Positions 9,426 to 19,015 of a stretch of DNA of 64,000 nt are shown here, in pieces. Both the position numbers and the translations under genes were made by a program. The stretch covers positions 2,170,001 through 2,234,000 of the forward strand of contig JBHGNT010000003.1 in assembly GCA_043228905.1 (NCBI GenBank), read 5' to 3'. Each line of letters starts with the position of its first letter. The stretch's first letter is position 1. Origin of the DNA: Azolla caroliniana. Its lineage: Eukaryota; Polypodiophyta. Below the pieces are notes generated by a model that saw only the letters and a program-made list of their open reading frames with translations, had not been told where the DNA came from and did no database searches.

Positions 9426-11300
9426 ATGGGTGCTACATTGAGCTATGAAACCAGAAAAGGAAGTTCAAAGTTTGGGACTAGAATGTATCCATATGAACCC
9501 TCCATTGCCATGCAGCTTCATCAACCCAAATTCAGTACCGAAGATGAATGGATGAAGTACATGAAGATGAATGTAGATGCTCAAAATACACCTGCATATG
9601 ACTACAATTTCATGATTTTGAGGCCTCCCCAACATTTGTTTGAAGTGAAGCCAGAGTCATATTGCCCTAAATTAGTGACCATCGGCCCATTGTATCAAAA
9701 TCTTCAGAAATCCCCAATTGATAGATGTAAGGCACTTTGCATGAAGAAATTCATGGCAAGAAATGGGATACCAGGTGTGGAAGAGCTTATGAAAAAACTC
9801 ACCCTTGATCCCCAAGACCTTAGGAACATCTATATTGAGCTCCCAACTTACAAAGAGTTCCTAAAACTTCTGGTTACTGTGGATGCAGTCTTCATTCATG
9901 AAATCTTGCTCTTTCTGTGGAATAAGTCTGATGAAAATCCCAGACCCTCAGTAAGTAGCTCATACTTCTCCACATTCTACATCAATGGCCATACACTCCC
10001 CCTGAGACTACCGAGAGACCTCCTGTTGATGGGCAACCAAATTCCCATGTCATTTCTCAAAAGGATTGCTCAAGAGATTTCTAACAATGGAGACTTCTCG
10101 TCGGCTGATCTCGAGAAAACCGTGAGGGCTTTTATTATGAAGCACAATCCATTCTTTTCACATGATCCTTCCTTCTATAATGGAAAAGACTTCGAGAGCG
10201 ATTTGCTCGAATGCCAGCATCTACTTGATTCGCTCTATGTTTCATGCACTGAAACATTCAAGAGATCTGGTTCTCAAGTATCGATCGATGTTTCACATGC
10301 TCAAACAGTTGAAGCATCTGATTCTCAAGGATCTGCCAATGATTCACGCCCTAAAACAGGCCAAGCATATGATTCTCATGGATCTGCTAATGTCTCGCGC
10401 CCTAAAACAGGCCAAGCATCTGATTCTCAAAGATATGCTAATGGTTCACGCCCTAAACCAGGCCAAGAATCTGATTCTCAAAGATATGCTAATGGTTCAC
10501 GCCCTAAACCAGGTCAAGAATCTGATTCTCAAGGATATGGTAATGATTCACGCCCTAAACCAGGCCAAGAATCTGATTCTCAAGGATATGGTAATGGTTC
10601 ACGCCCTAAACCAGGCCAAGAATCTGATTCTCAAGGATATGCTAATGGTTCACACCCTAGAACAGGCCAAGGATCTTTCTCACTCCCTAAACCAGGCCAA
10701 GGATCTAATGCTGCCGAGATGAAGAAGACGCAGACGAAGAAGAAGCATCGTCGTCTCCCGCCAGCATCGGAGCTCTCGAAAGCCGGCATTTCGTTCAAGC
10801 CTTGTAAAGGCAACATATCTGTGATGAATTATGAAAAGGAAAAACGGCAGCTCGATCTTCCGGAGCTTGTGGTGTATGACAGCACAGAGGATGTGCTGAG
10901 GAGCCTCATTGCACATGAACGAGCCTCCAAACTGCAGAAAGAGTTTGCTATGTATGCGAAGATGATGGACATGCTGATCGACACGGAAGAAGATCTGGCG
11001 ATCTTGACAAATGCTAAAGTCATAGAGAACCATCTGGGGAATGGCGAGAAGTTGGTCGACATGTGGAACGACATGTGCACCGGCATTAATGTGGAGGAAA
11101 ACCCACCTGAGAAATGGGAGGAGATGATCCATGACATAGTGGCCCACCATTCATCCCGTTGGCGGCGTTGGTATGTGGAGTTTCGGGCCGTGTATTTCTC
11201 TCGCCCGTGGTTGCCCATTTCGATCCTCGCGGCGTTTACGCTGCTCTCGGCTTCAATTGTGCAGACGATCTATACAGTCTTAGGTTTTTATCACCCTTGA
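9426..11300 (+). CDS. DUF247 protein with repeat-rich linker, gene B
   Basis: An intact 624-residue ORF, the longest of the array. N-terminal blocks are EVKPESYCPKLVTIGPLYQN (about 75-94), DRCKALCMKKFMAR, VDAVFIHEILLF, and RDLLLMGNQIPMSFLKRI (about 197-214). HLLDSLYVSCTE ends the first half. A linker of about 140 residues (about 285-425) carries eight 17-residue repeats of the type SDSQGYGNGSRPKPGQE, then a basic stretch (KKTQTKKKHRR). The C-terminal half runs LPPASELSKAGISFKPCKGN, LVVYDSTEDVLRSLIAHE, MDMLIDTEEDLAIL, FSRPWLPIS and a hydrophobic anchor (about 598-618). The linker is where DUF247 proteins normally vary; here it grew by in-frame duplication. MGATLSYETRKG starts with Met-Gly, but I would not claim myristoylation without a predictor. 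Confidence 0.95.
   Translation: MGATLSYETRKGSSKFGTRMYPYEPSIAMQLHQPKFSTEDEWMKYMKMNVDAQNTPAYDYNFMILRPPQHLFEVKPESYCPKLVTIGPLYQNLQKSPIDRCKALCMKKFMARNGIPGVEELMKKLTLDPQDLRNIYIELPTYKEFLKLLVTVDAVFIHEILLFLWNKSDENPRPSVSSSYFSTFYINGHTLPLRLPRDLLLMGNQIPMSFLKRIAQEISNNGDFSSADLEKTVRAFIMKHNPFFSHDPSFYNGKDFESDLLECQHLLDSLYVSCTETFKRSGSQVSIDVSHAQTVEASDSQGSANDSRPKTGQAYDSHGSANVSRPKTGQASDSQRYANGSRPKPGQESDSQRYANGSRPKPGQESDSQGYGNDSRPKPGQESDSQGYGNGSRPKPGQESDSQGYANGSHPRTGQGSFSLPKPGQGSNAAEMKKTQTKKKHRRLPPASELSKAGISFKPCKGNISVMNYEKEKRQLDLPELVVYDSTEDVLRSLIAHERASKLQKEFAMYAKMMDMLIDTEEDLAILTNAKVIENHLGNGEKLVDMWNDMCTGINVEENPPEKWEEMIHDIVAHHSSRWRRWYVEFRAVYFSRPWLPISILAAFTLLSASIVQTIYTVLGFYHP
10290..10697 (+). repeat. 51-bp coding minisatellite in gene B
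   Basis: Eight units with an exact 51-base spacing (starts near 10290, 10341, 10392, 10443, 10494, 10545, 10596, 10647). Each encodes 17 residues and keeps the frame. Inner units are almost identical and the outer ones more diverged. B' has a shorter, differently composed set. Confidence 0.92.
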
Positions 11301-12373
11301 CAACAATCCCTGTTGCCCTAAAACTTAAGGTAAACAATTAAAGAAGCTGCTCAACACAAAATCAAGTATTGAGCTTCGTTTAAACTCATTTGAGATCTCG
11401 TTTCGCTTTTCTAATTTAATTTACGTTCCCGTTGTTTATGTTCTATTGATTTAGAATCCACATTTGTTTATGAAATTGTGGACAATAATGTATTGATGGT
11501 GAACATGGTTTTCATTGGTTTATAATCCACATTCGCTTATGAAATTGTGGACAATTATACATTGATGGTGAGCATGTTTTATTGGTTTATAATGAAGATT
11601 GATTTATAAAACTGTCTCGAAGATTGATTTATATACTGATGGTGAGCATGATTTATGATGAATCATCTTTGTTATTCATGTATTAATGGAAATAGATATG
11701 GTGGGAGTTAAATTAAGTAATTGTGGCAATGAAGGACTAAAGGATCTACCCATAACTTTTTGTATGAAGACTAATAATGTCTATCAATGATTGGAATATT
11801 ACAACGAATTTAGAACGAAAACATCATATTATAGTACAAGTACCAATCATGGCATATTCGCCTTGGTTACATATTGTGTAATTTTATGATTCTATATACC
11901 TAGGCATGAAATTGCCTCCATGGGAGCTCAGATGAAACAAATTTGTGCTTTTATCATTGATGATATGCACGTATTGTTGCAATTTGAATATACATCCATG
12001 TGTCTTCCTCTTTTTCAAAGATATATTATCCCTCTTTCTAAAGGGTACCTTATCTTTATGTGTGGTTTGTATTCATGAATAACTTGTTTTAGTTCATGTT
12101 GTTCCTCAATGAAATTCTCTCTTTCCTCTTTTTAAAAGATACTCTATCTCTCTTTCCAAAAGGCACTTTGTTTATATGTGTGGTTTGGATGCACTCTTCC
12201 AAAATGGTGCCTTTCTCTTTCTTTTTCCGATTTTCTGGTCATATGCATTATCTGAATATTTTCAACTTTACTCCGTAGTTTGTATGTGACATTAATTTGA
12301 AGAAGAAAAGTATATGAACCATAGATCTTACCCATCAAAATCTTAAGATCAATTCCTCTCTTGATAATTGCAG
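11301..12373. other. 3' flank of gene B, no gene seen
   Basis: It starts with a 3' UTR resembling that of C (AAGAAGCTGCTCAACACA, then CAAGTATTGAGCTTCG, an imperfect inverted repeat). AT-rich sequence follows with two imperfect copies of the TTTATAATCCACATT motif. The last 300 bases contain CTTTATGTGTGGTTTG-type sequence that also precedes the CVKKF relics near 16.8 and 45.2 kb. No credible gene. Confidence 0.5.
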
Positions 12374-12420
12374 TAAGGCACTATGTGTGAAGATATTAAT
12401 AAGGAAACATTAGATATCCA
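12374..12420 (+). pseudogene. Short DUF247 relic (KALCVKK block)
   Basis: GCAGTAAGGCACTATGTGTGAAG parallels the coding sequence of the CKALCVKKF block, followed by ATATTAATAAGGAAACATT. It is one of four such fragments (also 16836, 40665 and 45276). Only the first dozen codons are recognisable. Confidence 0.6.
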
Positions 12421-12783
12421 ACAACAACAAACATTCATAAATCACGGAATATCCAACAAGTTTAAAAAACCTAAATGCATTATAGTACATGATGTACTTC
12501 TTATGGAAAACATGATTTTTGTTTTAAAGTCATGTAGATATTCTAATTATTCAAAGAGAGTCAATGCAATTATACATACACGTAGATATAATGTATGTGT
12601 GAGGCCTCCATTGGCAAGAACATACATTCTCGTTTTCATTGGTAGAACATACATACAAATTATAAATATATGTGAATCTATTGTATTTGGTTCTTCCTCA
12701 TAGGCTTCCCTATGTATGTTGTCAACTTCCATTTCTTTAATATTTTGCCCCATAAATTTTCGTTCCTATTATATGACACCAAT

Positions 12784-12905
12784 TGGTATGCCCCAAAATC
12801 ATGAGCAGACTTATAATTAAATAGAATGTGTGAATGGAGACCTCACACGAGAAACAAATGGTTTTATATTATTCATAACTCAAGATTTTACAACGTGTCC
12901 CAACA
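12784..12905 (-). mobile_element. Very short LTR (TRIM-like) relic
   Basis: Read on the minus strand the 122 bases start TGTTGGGACACGTTG and end GGGGCATACCA, so they have TG...CA ends. Two bases later comes TGGTGTCATA, a degraded form of the tRNA-iMet primer-binding site TGGTATCAGAG. A paralogue at 62076-62199 has a better site. I did not find a second LTR nearby. TRIM elements have LTRs of this size, but the family assignment is inference. Confidence 0.5.
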
Positions 12906-13639
12906 TTAAGAAGCAACCAAAATGTGAGTTCGGACAAGTTGGGACAACTCCCAAATCCTTCATGTTGTTGTCATAGTGTAACAATCCTTTTCATGTTGTT
13001 GTCAGTGGTGACAGATAATATGAATGAATGAATAATGGTGTCTTTGACCGTTAGTATGACAAAGACTTTTCATCCAACTCACAAATGTTTCCTCATCCTC
13101 ATCATTGATGGTGATAGACCAAATGAACAAATTGAACGTATCTAAAATGAATGATTTGTAAACCAATTTGTTTATGGTCTAAAAAATGAATGATTTGTAA
13201 ACCAACGAACAAAGACTAAGACAACTCTTTCTTGCATGTATCAGCCATGAGTATCCATGTGATATGTGAACAAAGCCTAAAGAAAAGGCTATGTGTGGCT
13301 CTCAACAATACATACACACGTTATCTTTTTGGTGGACAAAACATGGAAATAAGAAATTTAAACTTTGCTAAACAAATGTCTCACATTTCCCACGAGACAA
13401 TTATGCTTTCTTTCAAGCTTTTTGTGTTAGTTTCTCCCTTATTGGTTTTGAACACCATTCGTTTCTTTTAGCTAATATTGCCAATATATTTTAGGAATTC
13501 GTAAATATACATTCTTAAGTCTAATTACTATGATTAATCCTAGAGAGCCACACACTAACAACAAACAACTTTGCCTCAACTTTACCATTTAAAACTTTAT
13601 CTCTAAAATCGATATCAAGCTCACCTAATCAAGTCTCGA
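12906..13639. other. Intergenic repeat shared with 60.9-63.0 kb
   Basis: Sequence such as GGTGTCTTTGACCGTTAGTATGACAAAG and AATGAATGATTTGTAAACCAAC recurs, diverged, at 60950-61400 and 62280-62700. It is part of the upstream flank common to C and E''. No gene seen. Confidence 0.6.
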
Positions 13640-13775
13640 ATCCAGGCTGTATATGAATTAAAGAATGGCTCAGAACATGTGCTGAGGAACTTCCTTGCAC
13701 ATGCACAAACCTTTAGGTTAAGGAATTGACTTTGGTATGTACGCGATCATAGAGTTGATTTTAGTCAGATTATAG
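13640..13775 (+). pseudogene. DUF247 C-terminal fragment upstream of gene C
   Basis: GTGCTGAGGAACTTCCTTGCACATG, then CAAACCTTTAGG, then TTGGTATGTACGCGATCATAGAG parallel the sequence for VLRNLLAHEQTS...FGMYAIIMD. It is out of frame and without a start. TATAGAGTTGATTTTAGTCAG after it is triplicated. The same relic precedes C', E, E' and E''. Confidence 0.7.
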
Positions 13776-13944
13776 AGTTGATTTTAGTCAGATTATAGAG
13801 TTGATTTTGGTATGTTCGAAATCGAATAGAGTTATTGACTAAAACTCAAATAGAGTATTTGCTCCATGAGATGTCTGAAATCCTAGACTAATTAGCTAAA
13901 AATCCAATGGAGTATTTGCTTTCTATAATGGGAAATGGCATGAT

Positions 13945-13988
13945 TCTTGGCTCCACACATATGCTCTTGCAGGGGATTCCACAAATTC

Positions 13989-14040
<52 letters not shown>

Positions 14041-14212
14041 TTATCATGGATAGGTAAATAGATAGAGTCTTGACTTTCTTAATCATCTGAGTGATGGAAC
14101 TCATAGAGATATATAAAAGGAGGAGTGCTACTAGAACTTATTCTACATAAAAACTATTAACTTAGTGCGATACAGAAGAAGAATAAAAAGAAGAAGAAGA
14201 AGAAGAAAAAGA
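13945..14212 (+). promoter_or_regulatory. Gene C promoter and GAA leader
   Basis: In order: CTCCACACATATGCTCTTGC, a perfect CT dinucleotide run (about 13995-14037), GATAGGTAAATAGATAGA, TCTTGACTTTCTTAATCATC, a TATA box TATATAAAA (14110-14118), then AGGAGTGCTACTAGAACTTA, and a GAA-rich leader (about 14173-14210). This order is conserved before C', E, E' and E''. Transcription probably starts about 30 bases after the TATA box, within or near CTACTAGAACTT. Confidence 0.8.
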
Positions 14213-14213
14213 G

Positions 14214-14231
14214 ATGGGTACGAATATCTGA
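14214..14231 (+). other. Five-codon upstream ORF before gene C
   Basis: ATGGGTACGAATATCTGA sits where E-type genes have their true start (ATGGGTGAG after the GAA tract). A change here has turned the old start into a five-codon ORF, and the DUF247 frame now begins 18 bases after its stop. It could lower or condition translation of gene C. Confidence 0.65.
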
Positions 14232-14249
14232 TTCAACATTCTAATTTCA

Positions 14250-15677
14250 ATGGATGAATCTGATCATGGAGCCCCCAACTTCACCAAGGATGAATGGAGA
14301 CACTACATGAAGGAGAAGATCAATCATGTTGAACCACCTGTGTGTATCGAAAGTTTGATGATTTTGAAGCCTCCCCAAGCATTATTGGAAGTGAAGCCAG
14401 AGGCATATTACCCTAAATTAGTGGCCATCGGTCCATTGTATCAAAATCTGGAGCCTTCCCCCGTTAATAATTATAAGGCACTATGTGTGAACAAATTCAT
14501 GGAAAGACATAGGATACCAATTGTGGAAGACCTCATACAATACCTCACATCTGATGAACTTAGCCGCATCTATGATCTCAACCTCCCCGAATCTGACTTT
14601 AAGTGGCTCCAACTTCTCGTCACTGTCGATACTATCTTCATTCATGAATTCTTGATGTTTTGGTCGATACCCAAGCCTTTGAAAATTGAGTGCAGCTATT
14701 TTGCCACTTTCTACTTTAATGACCATACACTCCGCATGCGACTATCGAGGGACTTGCTGTTGATAGGCAACCAAATTCCCATGTCATTTCTAAAGAAGGT
14801 TTCTTACAATCAAGACTTCTCATTGGATGTTCTGGAGATCACCGTGAGGGATTTTATTCTGAACCATAATCCATTCTTCCGTAGCAAAGATGTAAGGAGT
14901 AGATTTTCAGGATATCTTGAATCGGGAAAAATAAAATTGGTCGATTCTTGCGAGCATCTACTCGATTGCCTCTACTATTCATGCACTGCCGAAGCAGAGA
15001 AAGAATTTACAAGACAACCTGATTGTAAAGAATCAACAAGAATACTTGTCTATTCATATTTCTCTTATCTGGGCAAATTGCTGGGGTGCAAAAGGAGTGA
15101 GGAGGATCACAAGAAGGAATATGTTCGCCTCCCAACAGCATCGGAGCTCTGCAAAGCCGGAATCCGGTTCAATGCTTGTGAAGGTAACATATCGGTGATG
15201 AAGTATGATAAGACGAACGCTGAGATTCATCTTCCACGCCTTGTCGTGGATGACAGCACAGGGGATGTGTTGAGGAACCTCATTGCGCACGAAATAACGT
15301 CCCGAAAAGAAGACAAGTTCTCGATGTATGCGGTCATCATGGACATGCTCATCGACACACCACAGGATCTCCGGATCTTGACAAAGGCCAAAGTCATCGA
15401 GAACCACATGGGGAACGACGAGAGGTTTGTCGACATGTGGAACAACATGCGCATCAATGTGGCTTATAATGACAAATCCGAAACATGGGAGAAGATGATC
15501 CATGATATAGTGGCCCACCATTCATCCCGTAGGCGCCGCTGGTACGCCGAGTTTTATAAAAAGTTCTTCTCCCGGCCATGGTTAACGGCATCCTTCATCA
15601 CGGCGTTTCTGCTGCTCTCAGGTACAATATACCAGGCAGCCTATTCAGGCATAGGTTATTACAAACCCAAACATTAA
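14250..15677 (+). CDS. DUF247 protein, gene C (intact)
   Basis: An ORF of 475 residues with the short N terminus MDESDHGAPNFTKDEWRHYM. It keeps EVKPEAYYPKLVAIGPLYQN (about 46-65), NNYKALCVNKFMERH, VDTIFIHEFLMF, RDLLLIGNQIPMSFLKK (about 168-184), EHLLDCLYYSC, LPTASELCKAGIRFNACEGN, LVVDDSTGDVLRNLIAHE, MDMLIDTPQDLRIL, FFSRPWLTAS and the final hydrophobic anchor. GDVLRN replaces the usual EDVLRN. The cysteine of SYCP is Tyr here and Lys in C'. It is the direct homologue of C' (42323-43735), and both lack the long N terminus of A and D. The start is the only ATG in frame before the first conserved block. Confidence 0.93.
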   Translation: MDESDHGAPNFTKDEWRHYMKEKINHVEPPVCIESLMILKPPQALLEVKPEAYYPKLVAIGPLYQNLEPSPVNNYKALCVNKFMERHRIPIVEDLIQYLTSDELSRIYDLNLPESDFKWLQLLVTVDTIFIHEFLMFWSIPKPLKIECSYFATFYFNDHTLRMRLSRDLLLIGNQIPMSFLKKVSYNQDFSLDVLEITVRDFILNHNPFFRSKDVRSRFSGYLESGKIKLVDSCEHLLDCLYYSCTAEAEKEFTRQPDCKESTRILVYSYFSYLGKLLGCKRSEEDHKKEYVRLPTASELCKAGIRFNACEGNISVMKYDKTNAEIHLPRLVVDDSTGDVLRNLIAHEITSRKEDKFSMYAVIMDMLIDTPQDLRILTKAKVIENHMGNDERFVDMWNNMRINVAYNDKSETWEKMIHDIVAHHSSRRRRWYAEFYKKFFSRPWLTASFITAFLLLSGTIYQAAYSGIGYYKPKH

Positions 15678-15707
15678 CCTTACCTCAAACCCTAGGGAAA
15701 AAATAAA

Positions 15708-15739
15708 AAAGCTGACAACACAATCAAGTATTCAGCTTT
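15708..15739 (+). other. 3' UTR inverted repeat after gene C
   Basis: AAAGCTGA (15708-15715) and TCAGCTTT (15732-15739) can pair as an 8-bp stem with a 16-base loop, just after an AATAAA-like stretch. Related but imperfect versions follow B, C' and the orphan 3' UTR near 46.8 kb. It may be a 3'-end processing or stability element. Confidence 0.45.
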
Positions 15740-15954
15740 GTTTATTCATTTGGTATTTGAGTTTGATTGATTTGATTCGATTATTTCTCATTATTTATGT
15801 ATTTATAATCCAGATTGGCTTCATATGAAATTGTGGAAGATTATATGTACTTATATGGTGAATCCTTTTCATGATTCATGTATTAATGGATTAATAGATA
15901 TTGTGGGAGTTAAATTTAAGTCATTGTCGCAATGAAGAATTGACCTAAAATGGG

Positions 15955-16050
15955 TGTATGAATTAAAGAGTGGCACAGAACCTCCTTGCACATGCATACA
16001 GCTTTACAATAAGGAGTGGACTTTGCTATGTAAGCTATCATAGAGTTGAT
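15955..16050 (+). pseudogene. DUF247 C-terminal fragment 3' of gene C
   Basis: The same relic as at 13640, shortened: GTGGCACAGAACCTCCTTGCACATGC, then GGAGTGGACTTTGCTATGTAAGC. No gene can be read from it. Confidence 0.6.
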
Positions 16051-16835
16051 TTTACCCACTGAGATGTCTGAAATCGTAGGAGTTGACTAAAAATCGCATG
16101 GAATATTTGCTTTCTATAATAGGAAATGGCATGATTCTTGCCTTCTATAATTGAAATTTCAGCTCAATTGCACAAAAAACGGATTATATGAAGTGCTACA
16201 AGTCAACCTCATGAGCTGCTCTGCCTGCATACATGTGTTTACATCTAATATTAATAATAGGATGAAGAAAGTAGTCCTAGATTAGCCAATGGTTTTGGTT
16301 AGCCAATATAATTTCCCAATGAGGATGCAACCTACACATAACCAAGTTTTGTTTCAAGTCTAATAATATCGTTCAATGATCGCAATAATACAATGACTTT
16401 AGAGACAAATCATCAGGTTATAGTACAAGTACCAATCGTAGCATATTCACCTTGGTTACTAACTTACATGTCGTGTAGTTTCATGATTCTATATACCTAG
16501 GCGTGAGATTGGCTCCATGCATGCATATAAGTCGGATGAAATACATTTGTGCTTTTATCATCGATGATATGCACATATTGATGCAATATGAATATATGCA
16601 CGTGGTTGTTTTCAATGAACTATATTAGACTATGCATCCTAATTTGGACTGTCCAATAGCTTTTTTTGGTTCGATGTTATTCCTCCATGGATCTCTCTCT
16701 TTCTCTGCTTAAGAGATACCTTATCTCTCTTTCTAAAAGGTACCTTCTCTTTATGTGTCCATTATATGCACTTTGTGAAATTTTTGTCTCTTCTACGCAT
16801 CAAAATCTTGAGATCAATTTGTGTCTTTATGATTG

Positions 16836-16990
16836 CAGTAACTTAGGCAATATGTGTGAAGAAATTCATAAACAATCATTAGATATCTAATGTCTTGGGG
16901 GAGCTCATGAGACACTTCATTCATGACCCCCATAATCTTAACAACTATTACTCAAGCCTGCCCCCAATTATATAACATTGGGTGTAATAT
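16836..16990 (+). pseudogene. DUF247 N-terminal relic (CVKKFI.K block)
   Basis: GCAATATGTGTGAAGAAATTCATAAACAATC, then ATCTAATGTCTTGGGGGAGC, then CATGACCCCCATAATC, fit a decayed copy of CKALCVKKFMERH..SNVEELM..L.DPHNL. It has an early stop. The same unit occurs at 45276-45400 and, fused in frame, in B' (from about 40665). Confidence 0.7.
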
Positions 16991-18600
16991 CTTCATTAAT
17001 TAAATTCTTGGGCTTTTGGCACTTTTTTCTCTTTTTGGGATCCCAACTTTGGGAAAATTCAAAAGGAATGCTTGGAATTCTTTTCTTTTCTTTTCAAAAA
17101 AACTATTCAAACATTAATGCCTTAAAATATACACATGTGGATTGATAAGTCCTTGATGGGCAATGATCATGTCATAGGAAAATGGCACAGAGAAAACAAA
17201 TGGGCCATGTGACATTAACATAAATAAGAACCTTATATTTTTAATCTAGCACGACATCATCATTGATTCATAATGCTTCAAAACTAATTTTTAATGTAGC
17301 TACTAATTATACAACATTATATATGATTCATTTGTAGCATGAAAAGCGGCGTTGAACATTTTAAATCTAGAGGCGACAATATGTTTGATTGATGCAAAAA
17401 ACTTAATTCTCTAATATGAATGTGAAGTTTTATAATTCAAGTGGCAAAAATAATTGACTATAGAAATGTGCAAATCAGCCTCCAATTTATAGAGTAGGCA
17501 CTTGTTTTGCTCACATCTATTAAGAGGATGAACAAAAGAATCTCAGTGGAAACCATGACTTTCCAGAGCGCCAACAATTCTGAGCCTACTTCTCTTCAAA
17601 GGATGCCAGTTTGTTACGCACTAAATACTTTTGTGAAGTCTCAAAAATCCATGGATGGTAACACCACAATGGTGACAACAACACAATTATTATAATGATC
17701 AAAACATCTCATAGTAGACCCACTGGACCATGACATATTTCTCTCTGTAGCATATCCACTAGTTTAGTTAGTATCTCTTGGTATGATGATAGTTGATTAG
17801 AATGAATTAATTCACACATGATTATTGTTGTTAATGTAATCAGTAGAATTTATGTGGGTTATATTCTCTGATAATCATGATGACTATTGCTTATGGGTAG
17901 TAGTGAATGCTGCAAGATTATGGACTTAGTGTGAATCGTTTGGTGATTGATGTATTAAAATGTTAAAACTCCTAAATATACATTCTTAACTCTAATGAAA
18001 TGTTAAGATCAAGGAATATCTAATTACTTGGAAAAACCTAAATGCATTATAGTACATGGTGTATTTCTTTTGGGAAACATGATAATTATTCTTGTTAATG
18101 TCATGCATATATTCTAATTAACCAAAGAGAGTCAATGAATATATATATATATAGATGTAGATATAATGTGCGTGTATCCAAATTAAGTGAATGCAATTTT
18201 ATATACATGTGGATATAATGTGTGTATCCAAATAGAGTGAATGCAATTATATATACATGTAATATAATGTATGCGTGAGCTCTCGCTCTCAACGAACATA
18301 CATTCTTGTTTCCATCGATAGAATATACACAGAGATTATGAGAACTCTTTCTTGTGTGTATCAATCATGAGAATGTATGTGACACGTGAACAAAGTTGAA
18401 AGAGGTTGCCTACACTATTTGTGCATCAATATTATTCCTTGTGCGTTAAATATGTAGTTTAAAGGAACCAACATAACAAAACTTAATGGAGATATTCATA
18501 TTCATAAAACTCAATGCATTCTCGTGTAAAGGAACCAACATAACAATGCTTCATGGAGATATTCTTAATCATAAATTAAAGTCAATGGAGATTTTATAAT
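16991..18600. other. Intergenic stretch between C and D
   Basis: AT-rich sequence. Parts recur at 40910-41570 and 45420-46140 (TTTAATGTAGCACGACATCATC; CAATTCTGAGTCTAATGCTC in those copies). Near 17930 there is a remnant of a C-type 3' UTR (GTGTGAATCGTTTGGTGATTGATG). No credible gene. Confidence 0.5.
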
Positions 18601-18624
18601 CGTGCTCGCAAATGGGTGAGAATT

Positions 18625-19015
18625 GTCCAAGAGTATTTGGCCAAATGATAAAAAATCTTGGTCATTTCAACAAAAACTAAAAAGACACTGGGGTACTTCA
18701 AGGTGTTTGTCTCTTTTTGGTCACGTACACCACACACATGGGGTGCCCCACACCTCACATGCAAACGAATAACAAATTTGAAGACTTGTTCGAACAACAG
18801 CCCTAATAAAGACACATGAAACGTTCATGAATTATCTAACGTATCTAAGAATTATCTACTGGCTAAAGAAAACTCCATTCCAGGACTATTTTGTGCGAAG
18901 ATCTAACATATCTAAGAATTATCTACTAGCTAAAGAAAACTCAATTCCAACACTATTGTGCGAAGAAAGCCGCGAGTTTATGTAACAAGATCAGAAGAAA
19001 AAGAAGAAGAAGAAG
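18625..19015 (+). promoter_or_regulatory. Gene D upstream block and GAA leader
   Basis: A conserved block (TGGTCATTTC, GGTGTTTGTCTCTTTTTGGTCA, CACACATGGGGTGCCCCACAC, AATTTGAAGACTTGTTCGAAC, CCCTAATAAAGAC) also precedes F, D' and F'. The GGGGTGCCCC part is close to palindromic. No typical TATA box at a suitable distance was found. GAA triplets end at the ATG. Confidence 0.65.

Noticed and set aside
10290-10697. Possible CRISPR-like repeat array
   Set aside because: The 51-bp units are contiguous without spacers, in frame within a plant gene.
10162-10722. 186-residue ORF inside gene B in another frame
   Set aside because: It exists because the 51-bp repeat keeps two frames open. It has no independent start context and no homologue in B'.
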